Assembly (NCBI RefSeq): GCF_013304445.1
Contig: NZ_JAAITA010000015.1
Location: forward strand, 1 to 64,000
Direction: 5' to 3'
DNA: 64,000 nt
DNA from: Blautia hansenii
Lineage (GTDB): Bacteria; Bacillota; Clostridia; Lachnospirales; Lachnospiraceae
The position numbers were made by a program, and so were the translations under genes. The notes below the pieces were generated by a model. That model was not told the DNA's origin and did not search any database. It was given only the letters and a program-made list of their open reading frames with translations. Within the stretch, counting starts at the first letter, position 1, and each line of letters begins with the position of its first letter. Shown here in pieces: positions 1 to 8,318 of this stretch.

Positions 1-6
1 TAATAT

Positions 7-47
7 CCCCTTATAGGGGGAGAACATGCCACCCGCTAAGCGGGTGG
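7..47. other. Two short stem-loops at the window edge
   Basis: Two hairpins lie side by side. One is CCCC-TTATA-GGGG at 7-19. The other is CCACCCGC-taa-GCGGGTGG at 29-47, eight perfect pairs around a three-base loop. Neither is followed by a T run on either strand, so they are not textbook terminators. They may still end the leftward transcript of the gene at 85-309, or belong to a dispersed palindromic repeat. Confidence 0.4.
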
Positions 48-84
48 TCATGACTGACAGCGCAGACAAAAGGGCTTCTTCTTT

Positions 85-309
85 TTAAAGACGTTCGGTA
101 TCGTCTGAAAAGGAAGACACTCTTCCGAAAAGGCTGAGCAAATACAACCCGCAAATACCTACCAGTGCATAAATAATTCTGGAAATCCAGGTCATATCGC
201 CAAATAAAAAGGTAACAAGATTAAATCGGAAAAATCCAATCAATCCCCAGTTTACCGCACCGATAACGGTAACAACCAGTGCCGTATAATCTAAAATTCT
301 GCTGTTCAT
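85..309 (-). CDS. DUF378 family small membrane protein
   Basis: This 74-residue protein matches the DUF378 (YuzA-like) family by overall pattern. It has two hydrophobic segments, about residues 8-30 and 42-62, separated by a short loop, and the family-typical VNWGLIGFF near the first segment. It is expected to sit in the cytoplasmic membrane and no function is known for the family. The start ATG is preceded by an AAGGAGG-like site. It is transcribed away from the large plus-strand cluster, from a shared upstream region of about 140 bases. Confidence 0.8.
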   Translation of the reverse strand: MNSRILDYTALVVTVIGAVNWGLIGFFRFNLVTFLFGDMTWISRIIYALVGICGLYLLSLFGRVSSFSDDTERL

Positions 310-377
310 AATACAAGCCTCCTTTTTCCTTATCTAGTATTTCCATCCCATTCCTTTTTATGCAAAAAATTTAGCTA

Positions 378-406
378 TTGTGATTCCCCCCTGAAAATGG
401 TAAAAT
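378..406 (+). promoter_or_regulatory. Sigma-A type promoter of the 451-6606 cluster
   Basis: TTGTGA (378-383), a 17-base spacer and TAAAAT (401-406) lie 45 bases before the first gene of the cluster. No terminator or comparable promoter is obvious before about 6600, so this may drive all seven genes. Confidence 0.55.
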
Positions 407-450
407 ACAAGGTAGTGCAGAAAATGAACGGAGATTAAAGGAGATTAAAC

Positions 451-1938
451 TTGTCAGGCAAAAAAAACAGTTTTGGTAAAAAAATAAAACAATTCTTTTC
501 AGCTTTAAAACGGCTGCTGACTTTTAATATTACAACCATCATGTTCGGCGCCCTGTTTATCTATATGATAATTACCGTAATTTTGTATGCCACCTCCCCC
601 CATGTAACCTCCTATCAGGTTACCTCCGGTCCGCTGACAAAGAATCCGGTATGTACAGCGCTGGCACTCCGGGAAGAGCAGGTGGTACAGGCGGGCGGCA
701 CCGGATACACGGAATATTATGCACGAGAAGGCATGGAGGTACGGAAAAACGGTTCTGTATATGGGTTGTCCAGCGCCAGGCAGGAGGTGCAGAATGTCAG
801 CCTCACAGAGGAGCAACTGGAAAAACTCCGGTCCAGTATGGCTAAGTTTTCCTATGCCTTTGATGGCAGCGATTTCTATGATACCTACAGCTTTAAGTAT
901 GAATTAGAGGGAAGTATTCTCCAGGCTGCAGGAGTGACCGAACAGACCGATAAAGAAGCTGCCGATACAGACGAAGACAGCGACTCCCAGGTCATTACCG
1001 GACAGGCTGTGGGAACTGCTGTATCCCTGGGCAGCCAGACCGTCTACACTTCTCCGGAAGCAGGTGTGATTGTATATTCTACAGATGGGTACGAGGATAA
1101 AACCGTTGAAAACCTTACAGAGGAGGATTTCAATGAAAAATCTTACAAAAAGACAGACCTTTTAACCAGCGAAGAAATAAAAGCAGGAGATTCTGTCTAC
1201 AAAGTAATTACCAGCGAAAAATGGACCCTTATGGTTCCCCTCACCGATAAACTGGCGGCAGCGATTGCAGACCGTACCAGTATCAAGGTCAAATTTACCA
1301 AGGACGGGGAAAGTCAGAATGGTTCGCTTTCCATTATCAGCATTGGAGACCAGAAAGTTGCCCAAATCCAGCTGCAAAACGGTATGGTACGTTATGCGTC
1401 TGACCGTTTTCTGGAAATTGAACTGGTTGTAAATACACAAAGCGGTCTGAAAATACCGGTAAGTTCTATTGTAACCAAAGAATTCTACCTCATTCCCCGT
1501 GATTTTCTTGCAAAAGGAGACAACAGTGAGGGAGAAGGTTTTATTAGGGAACTGGACAGCAACAGCGACTCTCCGGTTACAGAATTTGTAGAAGCTGTTA
1601 TCTATAAAGAAACAGACGCAGACGGCAATGAAATCACCTCTGAATCCGAAACAGAAGATGATTCCGGCGGTTACTGTTATGTGGATAAGGAGACCTTCCA
1701 GGACGGTGATATTCTGAAAAAACAGGACTCTACTGAAACCTTTGAAGTCGGGGAGGTGGATTATCTGGAAGGTGTTTATTGTATGAATAAAGGATATGCC
1801 GTTTTCCGCCAGATTAAAATTTTAGACCAGAATGAAGAATACTGTATTGTTGCACAGGGAACCTCCTACGGTCTCCAGCCTTTTGATTACATTGTTTTGG
1901 ATGGAGAAAGTGTAAAAGAGGAAGAAATTCTCTATTAG
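451..1938 (+). CDS. HlyD-like membrane-anchored protein
   Basis: This 495-residue protein has a basic N-terminus, one membrane segment at about residues 22-48 and a long extracytoplasmic part rich in acidic and Ser/Thr residues. The pattern fits HlyD/membrane-fusion-like proteins found upstream of yggS in Lachnospiraceae. The start is TTG at 451, supported by an AAAGGAG site seven bases upstream; no better ATG is near. No ABC or RND partner lies next to it, so a role as an efflux adaptor is doubtful. Its position at the head of a yggS-sepF-ylmH cluster suggests a cell-envelope or division-related function (inference). Confidence 0.65.
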   Translation: MSGKKNSFGKKIKQFFSALKRLLTFNITTIMFGALFIYMIITVILYATSPHVTSYQVTSGPLTKNPVCTALALREEQVVQAGGTGYTEYYAREGMEVRKNGSVYGLSSARQEVQNVSLTEEQLEKLRSSMAKFSYAFDGSDFYDTYSFKYELEGSILQAAGVTEQTDKEAADTDEDSDSQVITGQAVGTAVSLGSQTVYTSPEAGVIVYSTDGYEDKTVENLTEEDFNEKSYKKTDLLTSEEIKAGDSVYKVITSEKWTLMVPLTDKLAAAIADRTSIKVKFTKDGESQNGSLSIISIGDQKVAQIQLQNGMVRYASDRFLEIELVVNTQSGLKIPVSSIVTKEFYLIPRDFLAKGDNSEGEGFIRELDSNSDSPVTEFVEAVIYKETDADGNEITSESETEDDSGGYCYVDKETFQDGDILKKQDSTETFEVGEVDYLEGVYCMNKGYAVFRQIKILDQNEEYCIVAQGTSYGLQPFDYIVLDGESVKEEEILY

Positions 1939-1974
1939 CAAGTTACTCAGATACAAAAGAAAGGGGTATGAACT

Positions 1975-2670
1975 ATGAGTGTCTGTGAGAATTATAAAAA
2001 CGTAGAAGAAAAAGTAATACAGGCATGCAAAAGAGCCGGCAGAGACCCAAAAGAGGTTACGCTGATTGCCGTAAGCAAGACAAAACCCATGTCCATGATA
2101 GAGGAACTCCTGCCTCTGGGTGTCCGGGATTTCGGAGAAAATAAAGTGCAGGAACTGACTGCCAAAGCAGAAAGTCTTTCCCCTGAAATACACTGGCACA
2201 TGATTGGACATCTGCAGCGAAACAAAGTAAAATATGTAGTAGACAAGGCCTGCCTCATACACTCCGTGGATTCCCTGCGTCTGGCAGAGGAAATCAGCAA
2301 AGAAGCGGGAAAGAAACAGGTCACGGTCTCCATCCTTCTGGAAGTCAACGCAGCGGGAGAAGAGAGCAAATTCGGAATTACCCCAGGGGAAACACTTTCT
2401 CTTGCACAGGAAATTGCAAAGTTGCCCCATATCCAGATAAAAGGATTGATGACGATTGCTCCTTATACTCAAAATCCGGAAGATAATCGGATATTTTTCA
2501 GAAATTTAAGAAAATTAAGTGTTGACATTGCACAGAAAAATATTGATAATGTTACTATGAGTGTCCTGAGCATGGGCATGACCGGTGATTATGAAGTCGC
2601 CATCGAAGAAGGAGCCACCCACGTCCGTGTAGGAACCGGCATCTTCGGAGAAAGAGATTACAGTATATAG
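1975..2670 (+). CDS. yggS: YggS/PROSC family PLP homeostasis protein
   Basis: A 231-residue single-domain TIM-barrel-like PLP-binding protein of normal family length. The PLP lysine is K35 in AVSKTKP, followed by FGENKVQEL, WHMIGHLQRNK and the C-terminal SMGMTGDYEVAIEEGATHVR that binds the phosphate. The family buffers free pyridoxal phosphate and affects amino and keto acid balance; no catalytic activity is established. It is the first of the yggS-sepF-ylmH block known from the ylm cluster of Firmicutes. The ATG follows AAAGGGG. Confidence 0.93.
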   Translation: MSVCENYKNVEEKVIQACKRAGRDPKEVTLIAVSKTKPMSMIEELLPLGVRDFGENKVQELTAKAESLSPEIHWHMIGHLQRNKVKYVVDKACLIHSVDSLRLAEEISKEAGKKQVTVSILLEVNAAGEESKFGITPGETLSLAQEIAKLPHIQIKGLMTIAPYTQNPEDNRIFFRNLRKLSVDIAQKNIDNVTMSVLSMGMTGDYEVAIEEGATHVRVGTGIFGERDYSI

Positions 2671-2690
2671 AAAGATTGGAGATTGATATT

Positions 2691-3269
2691 ATGAATATCT
2701 TAGATAAATTTTTGGACGCAGTAAAGGTAAATGAGGATTTTGATGATGACGACTTTTTAGATGATGTAGATGACGATTTTGAAGATGAAAAGCCCAAAAA
2801 GAGATTCTTTAAAAAGCTGGATGAAGACCTTGATGACTACGACGATGATTTATCTTCTGTAAAAAGCCATAAAAAAGCAGAGAAGCAGACTGCTGCCGCA
2901 AAGGCTCCAAAGCCTCAGAAACAGCCAGCCTCTTCTTCCAGTAAGGTGACGCCTATGTATAATGTGAAAAAGAAAATGCCTTCCAACGAAGTGTGCGTAA
3001 TTAAACCAAAGCAATTTGATGACTCTACTGAGATTGTGGACGCGCTTTTAGACAGCTGCACCGTAATCTTAAATTTAGAGGGACTGGATATCAATTTGGC
3101 CCAGCATATCATTGACTTTACTTCCGGTGCAAGTTATTCCATCAACGGAAGTATCCGTAAGGTTTCTTCCTACATCTTCATTCTGACACCAGAAGGTGTG
3201 GATATTACCGGAGATTCCCAGGAGTTTTTGAATGACATTACCGGCGGTTCCATGTACGAAGGGATTTAA
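2691..3269 (+). CDS. sepF: Cell division protein SepF
   Basis: SepF links FtsZ filaments to the membrane and aligns them during septation. The start chosen here is ATG 2691 (MNILDKFLDAV), which has GGAG nine bases upstream; an upstream in-frame TTG would sit on that ribosome site. The protein is about 192 residues. The N-terminal helix (1-14) fits the membrane-binding amphipathic helix. A very acidic, low-complexity linker follows, and the SepF core (DUF552) begins near residue 95 with VCVIKPKQFDD and includes LNLEGLD and FTSGASYSINGSI. It lies between yggS and ylmH as in the classic ylm cluster. Confidence 0.93.
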   Translation: MNILDKFLDAVKVNEDFDDDDFLDDVDDDFEDEKPKKRFFKKLDEDLDDYDDDLSSVKSHKKAEKQTAAAKAPKPQKQPASSSSKVTPMYNVKKKMPSNEVCVIKPKQFDDSTEIVDALLDSCTVILNLEGLDINLAQHIIDFTSGASYSINGSIRKVSSYIFILTPEGVDITGDSQEFLNDITGGSMYEGI

Positions 3270-3278
3270 AGAGCGTTT

Positions 3279-4031
3279 ATGGAAAAAGATGTATTATTCA
3301 AAAAGCGTATGACAGAGCTTAGTAAGAAGGCCTATTACAGAGGCATTCTTACTTTCTCCGACTTTCTCGACTTAAATGAACAGACTATGCTTCAGAGTCT
3401 TTCCCTGAAAGATACAGGTGTTTCCGTAAAACTCTGGGGCGGTTATGAAACAGCAGAGCGTCAGATGGCAGCCTTTGTCCCTGATGCTTTTTGTTGTGAA
3501 GAAGATTATCCTCTGTCCTGTCTCCGAATCCAGCCCTTAAACCGAAAATTTTCGGACAAACTGACACACCGGGACTATCTGGGAGCCATTCTGAATCTGG
3601 GCATTGACCGGAGTAAAATCGGAGATATTCTCATGGAGGCGGAAAGCGCTTGTGTATTCTGCCACACTTCTATGTGTGACTTTCTCATAGAGGAAATCTG
3701 CCGTATCCGCCACACATCCGTAAAAGCAGAGCGCATTACAGAAATCACGGACTTTCCTGTTCCCAGAAGAGAAGAGCTTTCCGGTACGGTAGCTTCTCCC
3801 CGTCTGGACAGTATCATTGCCCTGGCTTTTGGGACTTCCAGAAGCAGTATGCTGCCTTTCATTGAAGGGGGCAAAGTCTTTGTCAATGGCAGGAATGTGG
3901 TGTCCAACGGATATGCCCTGAAAGACGGAGATATTATTTCTGTCCGGGGAAAAGGCAAATTCCAGTTCGGCACTGTAACCAACAAAACCAAAAAGGACCG
4001 TTACCATGTGGTCCTATACAAATACTGTTAA
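3279..4031 (+). CDS. ylmH: YlmH-type RNA-binding protein with S4 domain
   Basis: At 250 residues this matches YlmH. A long N-terminal region of about 170 residues is followed by an S4 RNA-binding domain near residues 180-240, with RLDSIIALAFGTSRSS and VFVNGRNVVSNGYALKDGDII. YlmH proteins bind ribosomal or tRNA-like substrates and have been connected with septum placement and with ribosome rescue. Nine bases separate it from sepF, and the two are surely cotranscribed. The usual ylmG/yggT gene between sepF and ylmH is absent. The ribosome site is weak (AAAGAG), hinting at translational coupling to sepF. Confidence 0.88.
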   Translation: MEKDVLFKKRMTELSKKAYYRGILTFSDFLDLNEQTMLQSLSLKDTGVSVKLWGGYETAERQMAAFVPDAFCCEEDYPLSCLRIQPLNRKFSDKLTHRDYLGAILNLGIDRSKIGDILMEAESACVFCHTSMCDFLIEEICRIRHTSVKAERITEITDFPVPRREELSGTVASPRLDSIIALAFGTSRSSMLPFIEGGKVFVNGRNVVSNGYALKDGDIISVRGKGKFQFGTVTNKTKKDRYHVVLYKYC

Positions 4032-4051
4032 GAAAAGGAGGTCTAGCCGCT

Positions 4052-5149
4052 ATGACAGAAGAACGTATACTGGTGCAGCGAGAGGGTACGTTTCACTACC
4101 CCATTGTGTTCCGAAAAGATTTTTCTTCCCTTTCCGAGGAAGTTCTCTCTCTTTCCAAAAAAAGCCGCCGTATTTGCGTGGTTTCGGACAGCCATGTAGC
4201 GCCCTTATATCTGGATACAGTCACAAAAGAGCTGGGAAAATGCGGTATGAAAGTAACTGCTTATATTCTGCCTGCAGGAGAATCCAACAAAAATCTGGAC
4301 CAGATTCAGGGAATCTATGAACATCTGATTCAGGAACATTTCGACCGAAACGATATGCTGGCAGCCCTGGGCGGCGGTGTCACGGGAGACATGACCGGAT
4401 TTGCAGCCGCCACTTATCTGCGGGGCATTGATTTTATACAGATTCCCACAACCCTTCTTTCCCAGGTAGACAGCAGTATCGGAGGAAAAACAGGAGTGGA
4501 TTTCAGGCAATACAAAAATATGGTAGGCGCCTTTCATCAGCCTTTATTGGTCTATACCAACGGAGCCGTGCTGAAAACCCTGCCCGATGCAGAATTTGCA
4601 AGCGGTATGGGCGAAGTCATTAAACACGGACTTATCCGTGATAAAGGTTACAGCACATGGCTGGCCTGCAACCGGGAAGCCATCCTGGAAAGAGAGGAAT
4701 CGACCTGTCTGGAAATGATTTACCGAAGCTGTATGATTAAAAAAACAGTAGTAGAAAAAGACCCCACCGAACAGGGCGAACGAGCCGTCTTAAATATGGG
4801 ACATACCATCGGCCATGCAATAGAAAAACTGAAAAACTTCACCATGTCCCACGGAGCCTGTGTAGCCGTAGGCTGCGCTGCGTCCGCCTTTTTGTCTATG
4901 CAAAAGGGCTGGATTACAGAGGAAGATTACAAAGGCGTTCTGCGGCAGCTAGAGGCCTTTCATCTGCCTGTAGAGACAACCGGGCTGTCTCCTGAGGACA
5001 TTTTGCAGACTACCAAATCCGATAAAAAAATGGATGGAAAGGCTGTGAAATTTATCCTGCTGAAGGGCTGGGGAAATGCTGTGGTGGACAGAACCCTGAC
5101 AGATAGGGATTTGCTGTCCGGTATTCACGCTGTACTGGCTGCAGATTAA
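4052..5149 (+). CDS. aroB: 3-dehydroquinate synthase
   Basis: AroB converts DAHP to 3-dehydroquinate, the second step of the shikimate pathway, in the cytoplasm with NAD and a divalent metal. The 365-residue protein shows the NAD-binding GGGVTGDMTGFAAATYLRG, the substrate loop IPTTLLSQVDSSIGGKTGVD, and the metal ligands in GMGEVIKHGLI and NMGHTIGHAIE. A strong AAAGGAGG precedes the ATG. It sits where divIVA is usually found after ylmH, and no other aromatic pathway gene is in the window, so its link to the cluster looks like shared transcription rather than shared function. Confidence 0.95.
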   Translation: MTEERILVQREGTFHYPIVFRKDFSSLSEEVLSLSKKSRRICVVSDSHVAPLYLDTVTKELGKCGMKVTAYILPAGESNKNLDQIQGIYEHLIQEHFDRNDMLAALGGGVTGDMTGFAAATYLRGIDFIQIPTTLLSQVDSSIGGKTGVDFRQYKNMVGAFHQPLLVYTNGAVLKTLPDAEFASGMGEVIKHGLIRDKGYSTWLACNREAILEREESTCLEMIYRSCMIKKTVVEKDPTEQGERAVLNMGHTIGHAIEKLKNFTMSHGACVAVGCAASAFLSMQKGWITEEDYKGVLRQLEAFHLPVETTGLSPEDILQTTKSDKKMDGKAVKFILLKGWGNAVVDRTLTDRDLLSGIHAVLAAD

Positions 5150-5161
5150 AAGGAGGAATCT

Positions 5162-5695
5162 ATGGAACAAAAACGACGAATACAATCCTTTCTGGAACTG
5201 GCTGTGTCTGCCGCTGCCCTTACGGGACTTGACCAATGGACAAAATTTCTGGCAGTAAAGCACTTAAAAGACCAGGCAGACATTGCTTTAATTCCCAATG
5301 TGCTGTACCTGCATTATCTGGAAAACCGCGGTGCTGCCTTTGGTATGTTTCAGAATCAAAAGGTTTTCCTGGTACTGCTCACATCCCTGATTCTGATTGG
5401 TGTTTGTTATGTGCTGTGGAAGCTGCCGGAAGGCAAACATTTTCTGCCTTTAAAAATACTGTGTTTTCTTATCACAGCCGGAGGAATCGGGAACCTGGCA
5501 GACCGTCTGCGTCTGAACTATGTGGTAGATTTTATCTATTTTTCCCCCATTGATTTTCCGGTATTTAATATAGCGGATATCTATGTTACTGTCAGTATGG
5601 TGCTTTTATTCCTTTTGGTTTTATTTTACTATAAAGACGAAGATTTTCAGTTTTTAAAATGGAAATCCCCCAAACAGCAGGAGCAGGAATCATGA
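5162..5695 (+). CDS. lspA: Lipoprotein signal peptidase (signal peptidase II)
   Basis: LspA is the membrane aspartyl protease that removes signal peptides from diacylglyceryl-prolipoproteins. This protein has 177 residues and four membrane segments. The conserved N-terminal LDQWTKFLA, ENRGAAFGMF, GGIGNLADRL and VVDFIYF...FNIADIYV are present, giving the two catalytic aspartates in the NLADR and FNIAD motifs. The C-terminal tail is charged and longer than minimal. It has an AAAGGAGG site and overlaps the following pseudouridine synthase gene by ATGA, so translation is probably coupled. Confidence 0.95.
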   Translation: MEQKRRIQSFLELAVSAAALTGLDQWTKFLAVKHLKDQADIALIPNVLYLHYLENRGAAFGMFQNQKVFLVLLTSLILIGVCYVLWKLPEGKHFLPLKILCFLITAGGIGNLADRLRLNYVVDFIYFSPIDFPVFNIADIYVTVSMVLLFLLVLFYYKDEDFQFLKWKSPKQQEQES

Positions 5696-6606
5696 AACAG
5701 ATTTGTTTACAGGCTGAGGCCGCTTATGAAGGAGAACGGATTGACAAATATCTGGCGGAAGTAATGAATGATTACTCCCGCTCTTTTTTACAGAAACAGC
5801 TGAAAGAAGGGAATGTAACCGTGGGACAAAAGCCGGTGAAAGCCAGTTATAAACTGGCAGAGGACGATGAAATCACCGTACAGGTGCCGGACAGTCAGGA
5901 ACCGGATATTCTGGCAGAAGACATCCCTCTGGATATTCTCTATGAAGATGAACAGGTTCTGGTGGTAAACAAACCCAAGGGCATGGTGGTACACCCAAGC
6001 GCCGGACACTATACGGGAACGCTGGTCAATGCCCTGATGTTCCACTGTAAAGACCGCCTTTCGGGCATTAACGGAGTTCTGCGTCCGGGAATTGTCCACC
6101 GCATCGATATGGACACAACAGGTGCCCTGGTGGTGTGTAAGACCGACCTGGCTCACCAGAGCCTGGCCCAACAACTGAAGGTACACAGCATTACCCGGAA
6201 GTACCGGGCCATTGTTCACGGAAATTTAAAAGAGGACCAGGGTACCATTGAAGGAGATATCGGGAGACACCCGGTAGAACGAAAAAAAATGGCGGTGCAT
6301 GTAAGAAACGGAAAACCGGCAGTAACCCATTACCGGGTACTGGAACGTTTCGGCAGTTTCACCTATGTAGAGTGTCAGCTGGAAACTGGCCGCACCCATC
6401 AGATTCGCGTACACATGAGCAGCATTGGACATCCCCTTTTGGGAGATATGCTGTACGGACCTAAAAAATGTCCTTACGGGGGACTTACCGGGCAGACACT
6501 TCACGCCATGGTGCTTGGTTTCCAACATCCGGTAACCGGAGAATATATGGAATTTAAAGCGCCTTTGCCGGAGTATTTTGAGAATTTGCTGAAAAAGTTA
6601 AGATAA
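5692..6606 (+). CDS. rluD: RluA/RluD family 23S rRNA pseudouridine synthase
   Basis: This enzyme isomerises uridine to pseudouridine in 23S rRNA. The start chosen is ATG 5692 (MKQICLQAEA), overlapping the lspA stop, with GGAG about ten bases upstream. It gives 304 residues. An N-terminal S4 domain (about 12-75) is followed by the catalytic domain with the aspartate motif GIVHRIDMDTTGALVV and the later TGRTHQIRVHMSSIGHPLLGD. The pairing lspA-rluD is very common in Firmicutes. It ends the plus-strand cluster. The exact target positions cannot be read from sequence. Confidence 0.93.
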   Translation: MKQICLQAEAAYEGERIDKYLAEVMNDYSRSFLQKQLKEGNVTVGQKPVKASYKLAEDDEITVQVPDSQEPDILAEDIPLDILYEDEQVLVVNKPKGMVVHPSAGHYTGTLVNALMFHCKDRLSGINGVLRPGIVHRIDMDTTGALVVCKTDLAHQSLAQQLKVHSITRKYRAIVHGNLKEDQGTIEGDIGRHPVERKKMAVHVRNGKPAVTHYRVLERFGSFTYVECQLETGRTHQIRVHMSSIGHPLLGDMLYGPKKCPYGGLTGQTLHAMVLGFQHPVTGEYMEFKAPLPEYFENLLKKLR

Positions 6607-6648
6607 ATAAAATTGTGACGATATCTCCAAGAAAATTTTCTAATTTTA

Positions 6649-6677
6649 TATACATTTTCACAAAAATAGATTATAAT
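6649..6677 (+). promoter_or_regulatory. Promoter of the cytidylate kinase-like gene
   Basis: A consensus TATAAT at 6672-6677 lies 17 bases downstream of TATACA (6649-6654), a weak -35. The region is AT-rich and 40 bases ahead of the start codon. Confidence 0.55.
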
Positions 6678-6717
6678 GGATATAACATAAGAATTTTCAA
6701 GAGAGGAGTGTATGGTT

Positions 6718-7347
6718 ATGGCAGCAACTACAGTTATAACAATCGGACGTCAATATGGAAGCGGGGGACGGGAAATCGGTATGAAACTGGCACAGGATTT
6801 AGGTATCAAGTGCTATGATAAAGAGCTGTTGGACCGTGCAGCCAAAGACAGTGGTATCTGTCAGGAATTATTTGAGCACCATGATGAAAAGCCGACTAAC
6901 AGCTTTTTATATTCCTTAGTTATGGATACGTATTCTTTTGGTTATTCTTCCGCAGCATTCGCAGATATGCCCATTAACCACAAGGTATTCCTGGCTCAGT
7001 TTGACACCATCAAAAAGCTGGCAGAAGAGGAATCCTGCGTTATGGTCGGACGCTGTGCAGACTATGCTCTGGCAGACTTTAACGGTGCATTCAGCGTTTT
7101 TATCCACGGAGATATGGACAAACGAATTCGCCGTATCGCAGACAAATATCAGCTTACCGATGCTGCGGCCAAGGACCGAATCCATAAAACGGACAAACAG
7201 AGAGCCAGCTATTATAATTATTATACCAGCAAGAAATGGGCGGACGCAGACAGCTATGACCTCTGCCTGAACAGTTCCGTTCTGGGAATTGACGGCTGTG
7301 TGGAAATGATTAAGAAAATGCTGGAAATCAAAAGGCGGAGCTTCTAG
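6718..7347 (+). CDS. Cytidylate kinase-like family protein
   Basis: A P-loop kinase of about 209 residues from the cytidylate kinase-like family. The N-terminus reads MAATTVITIGRQYGSGGREIG, where GRQYGSGG is the modified Walker A loop. Later it has SCVMVGRCADYAL and a lid-like arginine-rich stretch near RKADKYQ/KQRASYYNYY. Family members are thought to phosphorylate nucleotides or related small molecules, but the substrate is unproven. I prefer ATG 6718 over 6712 because AGAGGAG then lies nine bases upstream instead of three. It has its own promoter and terminator. Confidence 0.85.
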   Translation: MAATTVITIGRQYGSGGREIGMKLAQDLGIKCYDKELLDRAAKDSGICQELFEHHDEKPTNSFLYSLVMDTYSFGYSSAAFADMPINHKVFLAQFDTIKKLAEEESCVMVGRCADYALADFNGAFSVFIHGDMDKRIRRIADKYQLTDAAAKDRIHKTDKQRASYYNYYTSKKWADADSYDLCLNSSVLGIDGCVEMIKKMLEIKRRSF

Positions 7348-7370
7348 TGTTTGAGTAAAATACCAGAACT

Positions 7371-7421
7371 AACCCGTCAATAAACAACCTTTTTTACCGT
7401 TGTTTATTGACGGGTTTTTAT
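7371..7421 (+). terminator. Strong intrinsic terminator
   Basis: An 18-base perfect stem (7371-7388 with 7399-7416) around a ten-base loop is followed by TTTTTA. It ends the plus-strand transcript of the kinase-like gene and separates it from the convergent gene at 7433. Confidence 0.92.
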
Positions 7422-7432
7422 TTGGCATCCTC

Positions 7433-8164
7433 TTACTTATGATTATTTACCGCATGCCACCCATTGATATTACTGTTCAAAATAGCAGTAAACATCCTTT
7501 CCTTGGCACCTGGATTTTCCCGGTTTAAGCTGGCCAGCAGTTCCTTGGCATACTGCCGCTTGGTATAGCCGTCCACAGGGCAGGGGCTTTTCTCAATTTC
7601 CAGATGATACATGTTTTTAAATCCAATCACATCAGCCTCATTAACGAACAGAAGAGGGCGGATGACGGTTAAATCCATACGGTCCAGATAGGTTTTCGGG
7701 GCAAACGTATGAAATCTGCCTTCGTAAATGAGAGAGAGCAGCATGGTTTCTATCACATCATCCTTGTGATGAGCGTAAGCAATTTTATTGCAGCCCAGCC
7801 GCTTGGCTTCTGTGTTCAAAGCGCCTTTTCTCATTTTAGCACAAAGAGAACAGGGATTGCTTTCTTTTCTTTCCTCAAAAATAATAGGCGCAATATCTGT
7901 TTTTACAACATGAAAGGGCACATCTAATTCTTTGCACAGATTTTCAATCTTATCCAGGGAAAAATCAGGATGTCCCAAATCTACTGTAATGACCTCTATG
8001 GTAAAAGCTTTTGGATAGAAGCGCATCAGTCCATGAAGGGCATAGAGCATAGACAGACTGTCTTTCCCGCCGGAAACTCCCACGGCAATTTTATCCCCTT
8101 CCTCTATCAGCTGAAATTCGTCTACCGCCTTTCTGGTAAGACTCAATAATTTCTGTAATTTCAT
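7433..8164 (-). CDS. TtcA-like tRNA thiolation/PP-loop ATPase
   Basis: A 243-residue PP-loop ATPase. Motifs are SGGKDSLSMLYAL (ATP pyrophosphatase loop, about residues 33-45), CSLC (two cysteines near residue 120), the helix YAHHKDDVIETMLLSL and the C-terminal SPCPVDG. This set matches the TtcA/TilS-like group that adds sulfur to tRNA, often with an iron-sulfur cluster. Start ATG 8164 was chosen because the upstream extension has no family similarity and AAAGGA precedes this codon. Substrate (C32 of tRNA or another position) is not fixed by sequence alone. Confidence 0.85.
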   Translation of the reverse strand: MKLQKLLSLTRKAVDEFQLIEEGDKIAVGVSGGKDSLSMLYALHGLMRFYPKAFTIEVITVDLGHPDFSLDKIENLCKELDVPFHVVKTDIAPIIFEERKESNPCSLCAKMRKGALNTEAKRLGCNKIAYAHHKDDVIETMLLSLIYEGRFHTFAPKTYLDRMDLTVIRPLLFVNEADVIGFKNMYHLEIEKSPCPVDGYTKRQYAKELLASLNRENPGAKERMFTAILNSNINGWHAVNNHK

Positions 8165-8318
8165 ACAACACAGTCCTTTCCAATTTGTATAAGTCTTCTG
8201 AATCATAGCACAAATACTGAAAAAAAGAAACATTTTTTTGCAGTTTTCCCCACAGGCGGGAAAATTCATGATATACTGTTTCCTAGCGAAGAATTCAAAA
8301 AAAGAACGGAGGCCCAAC

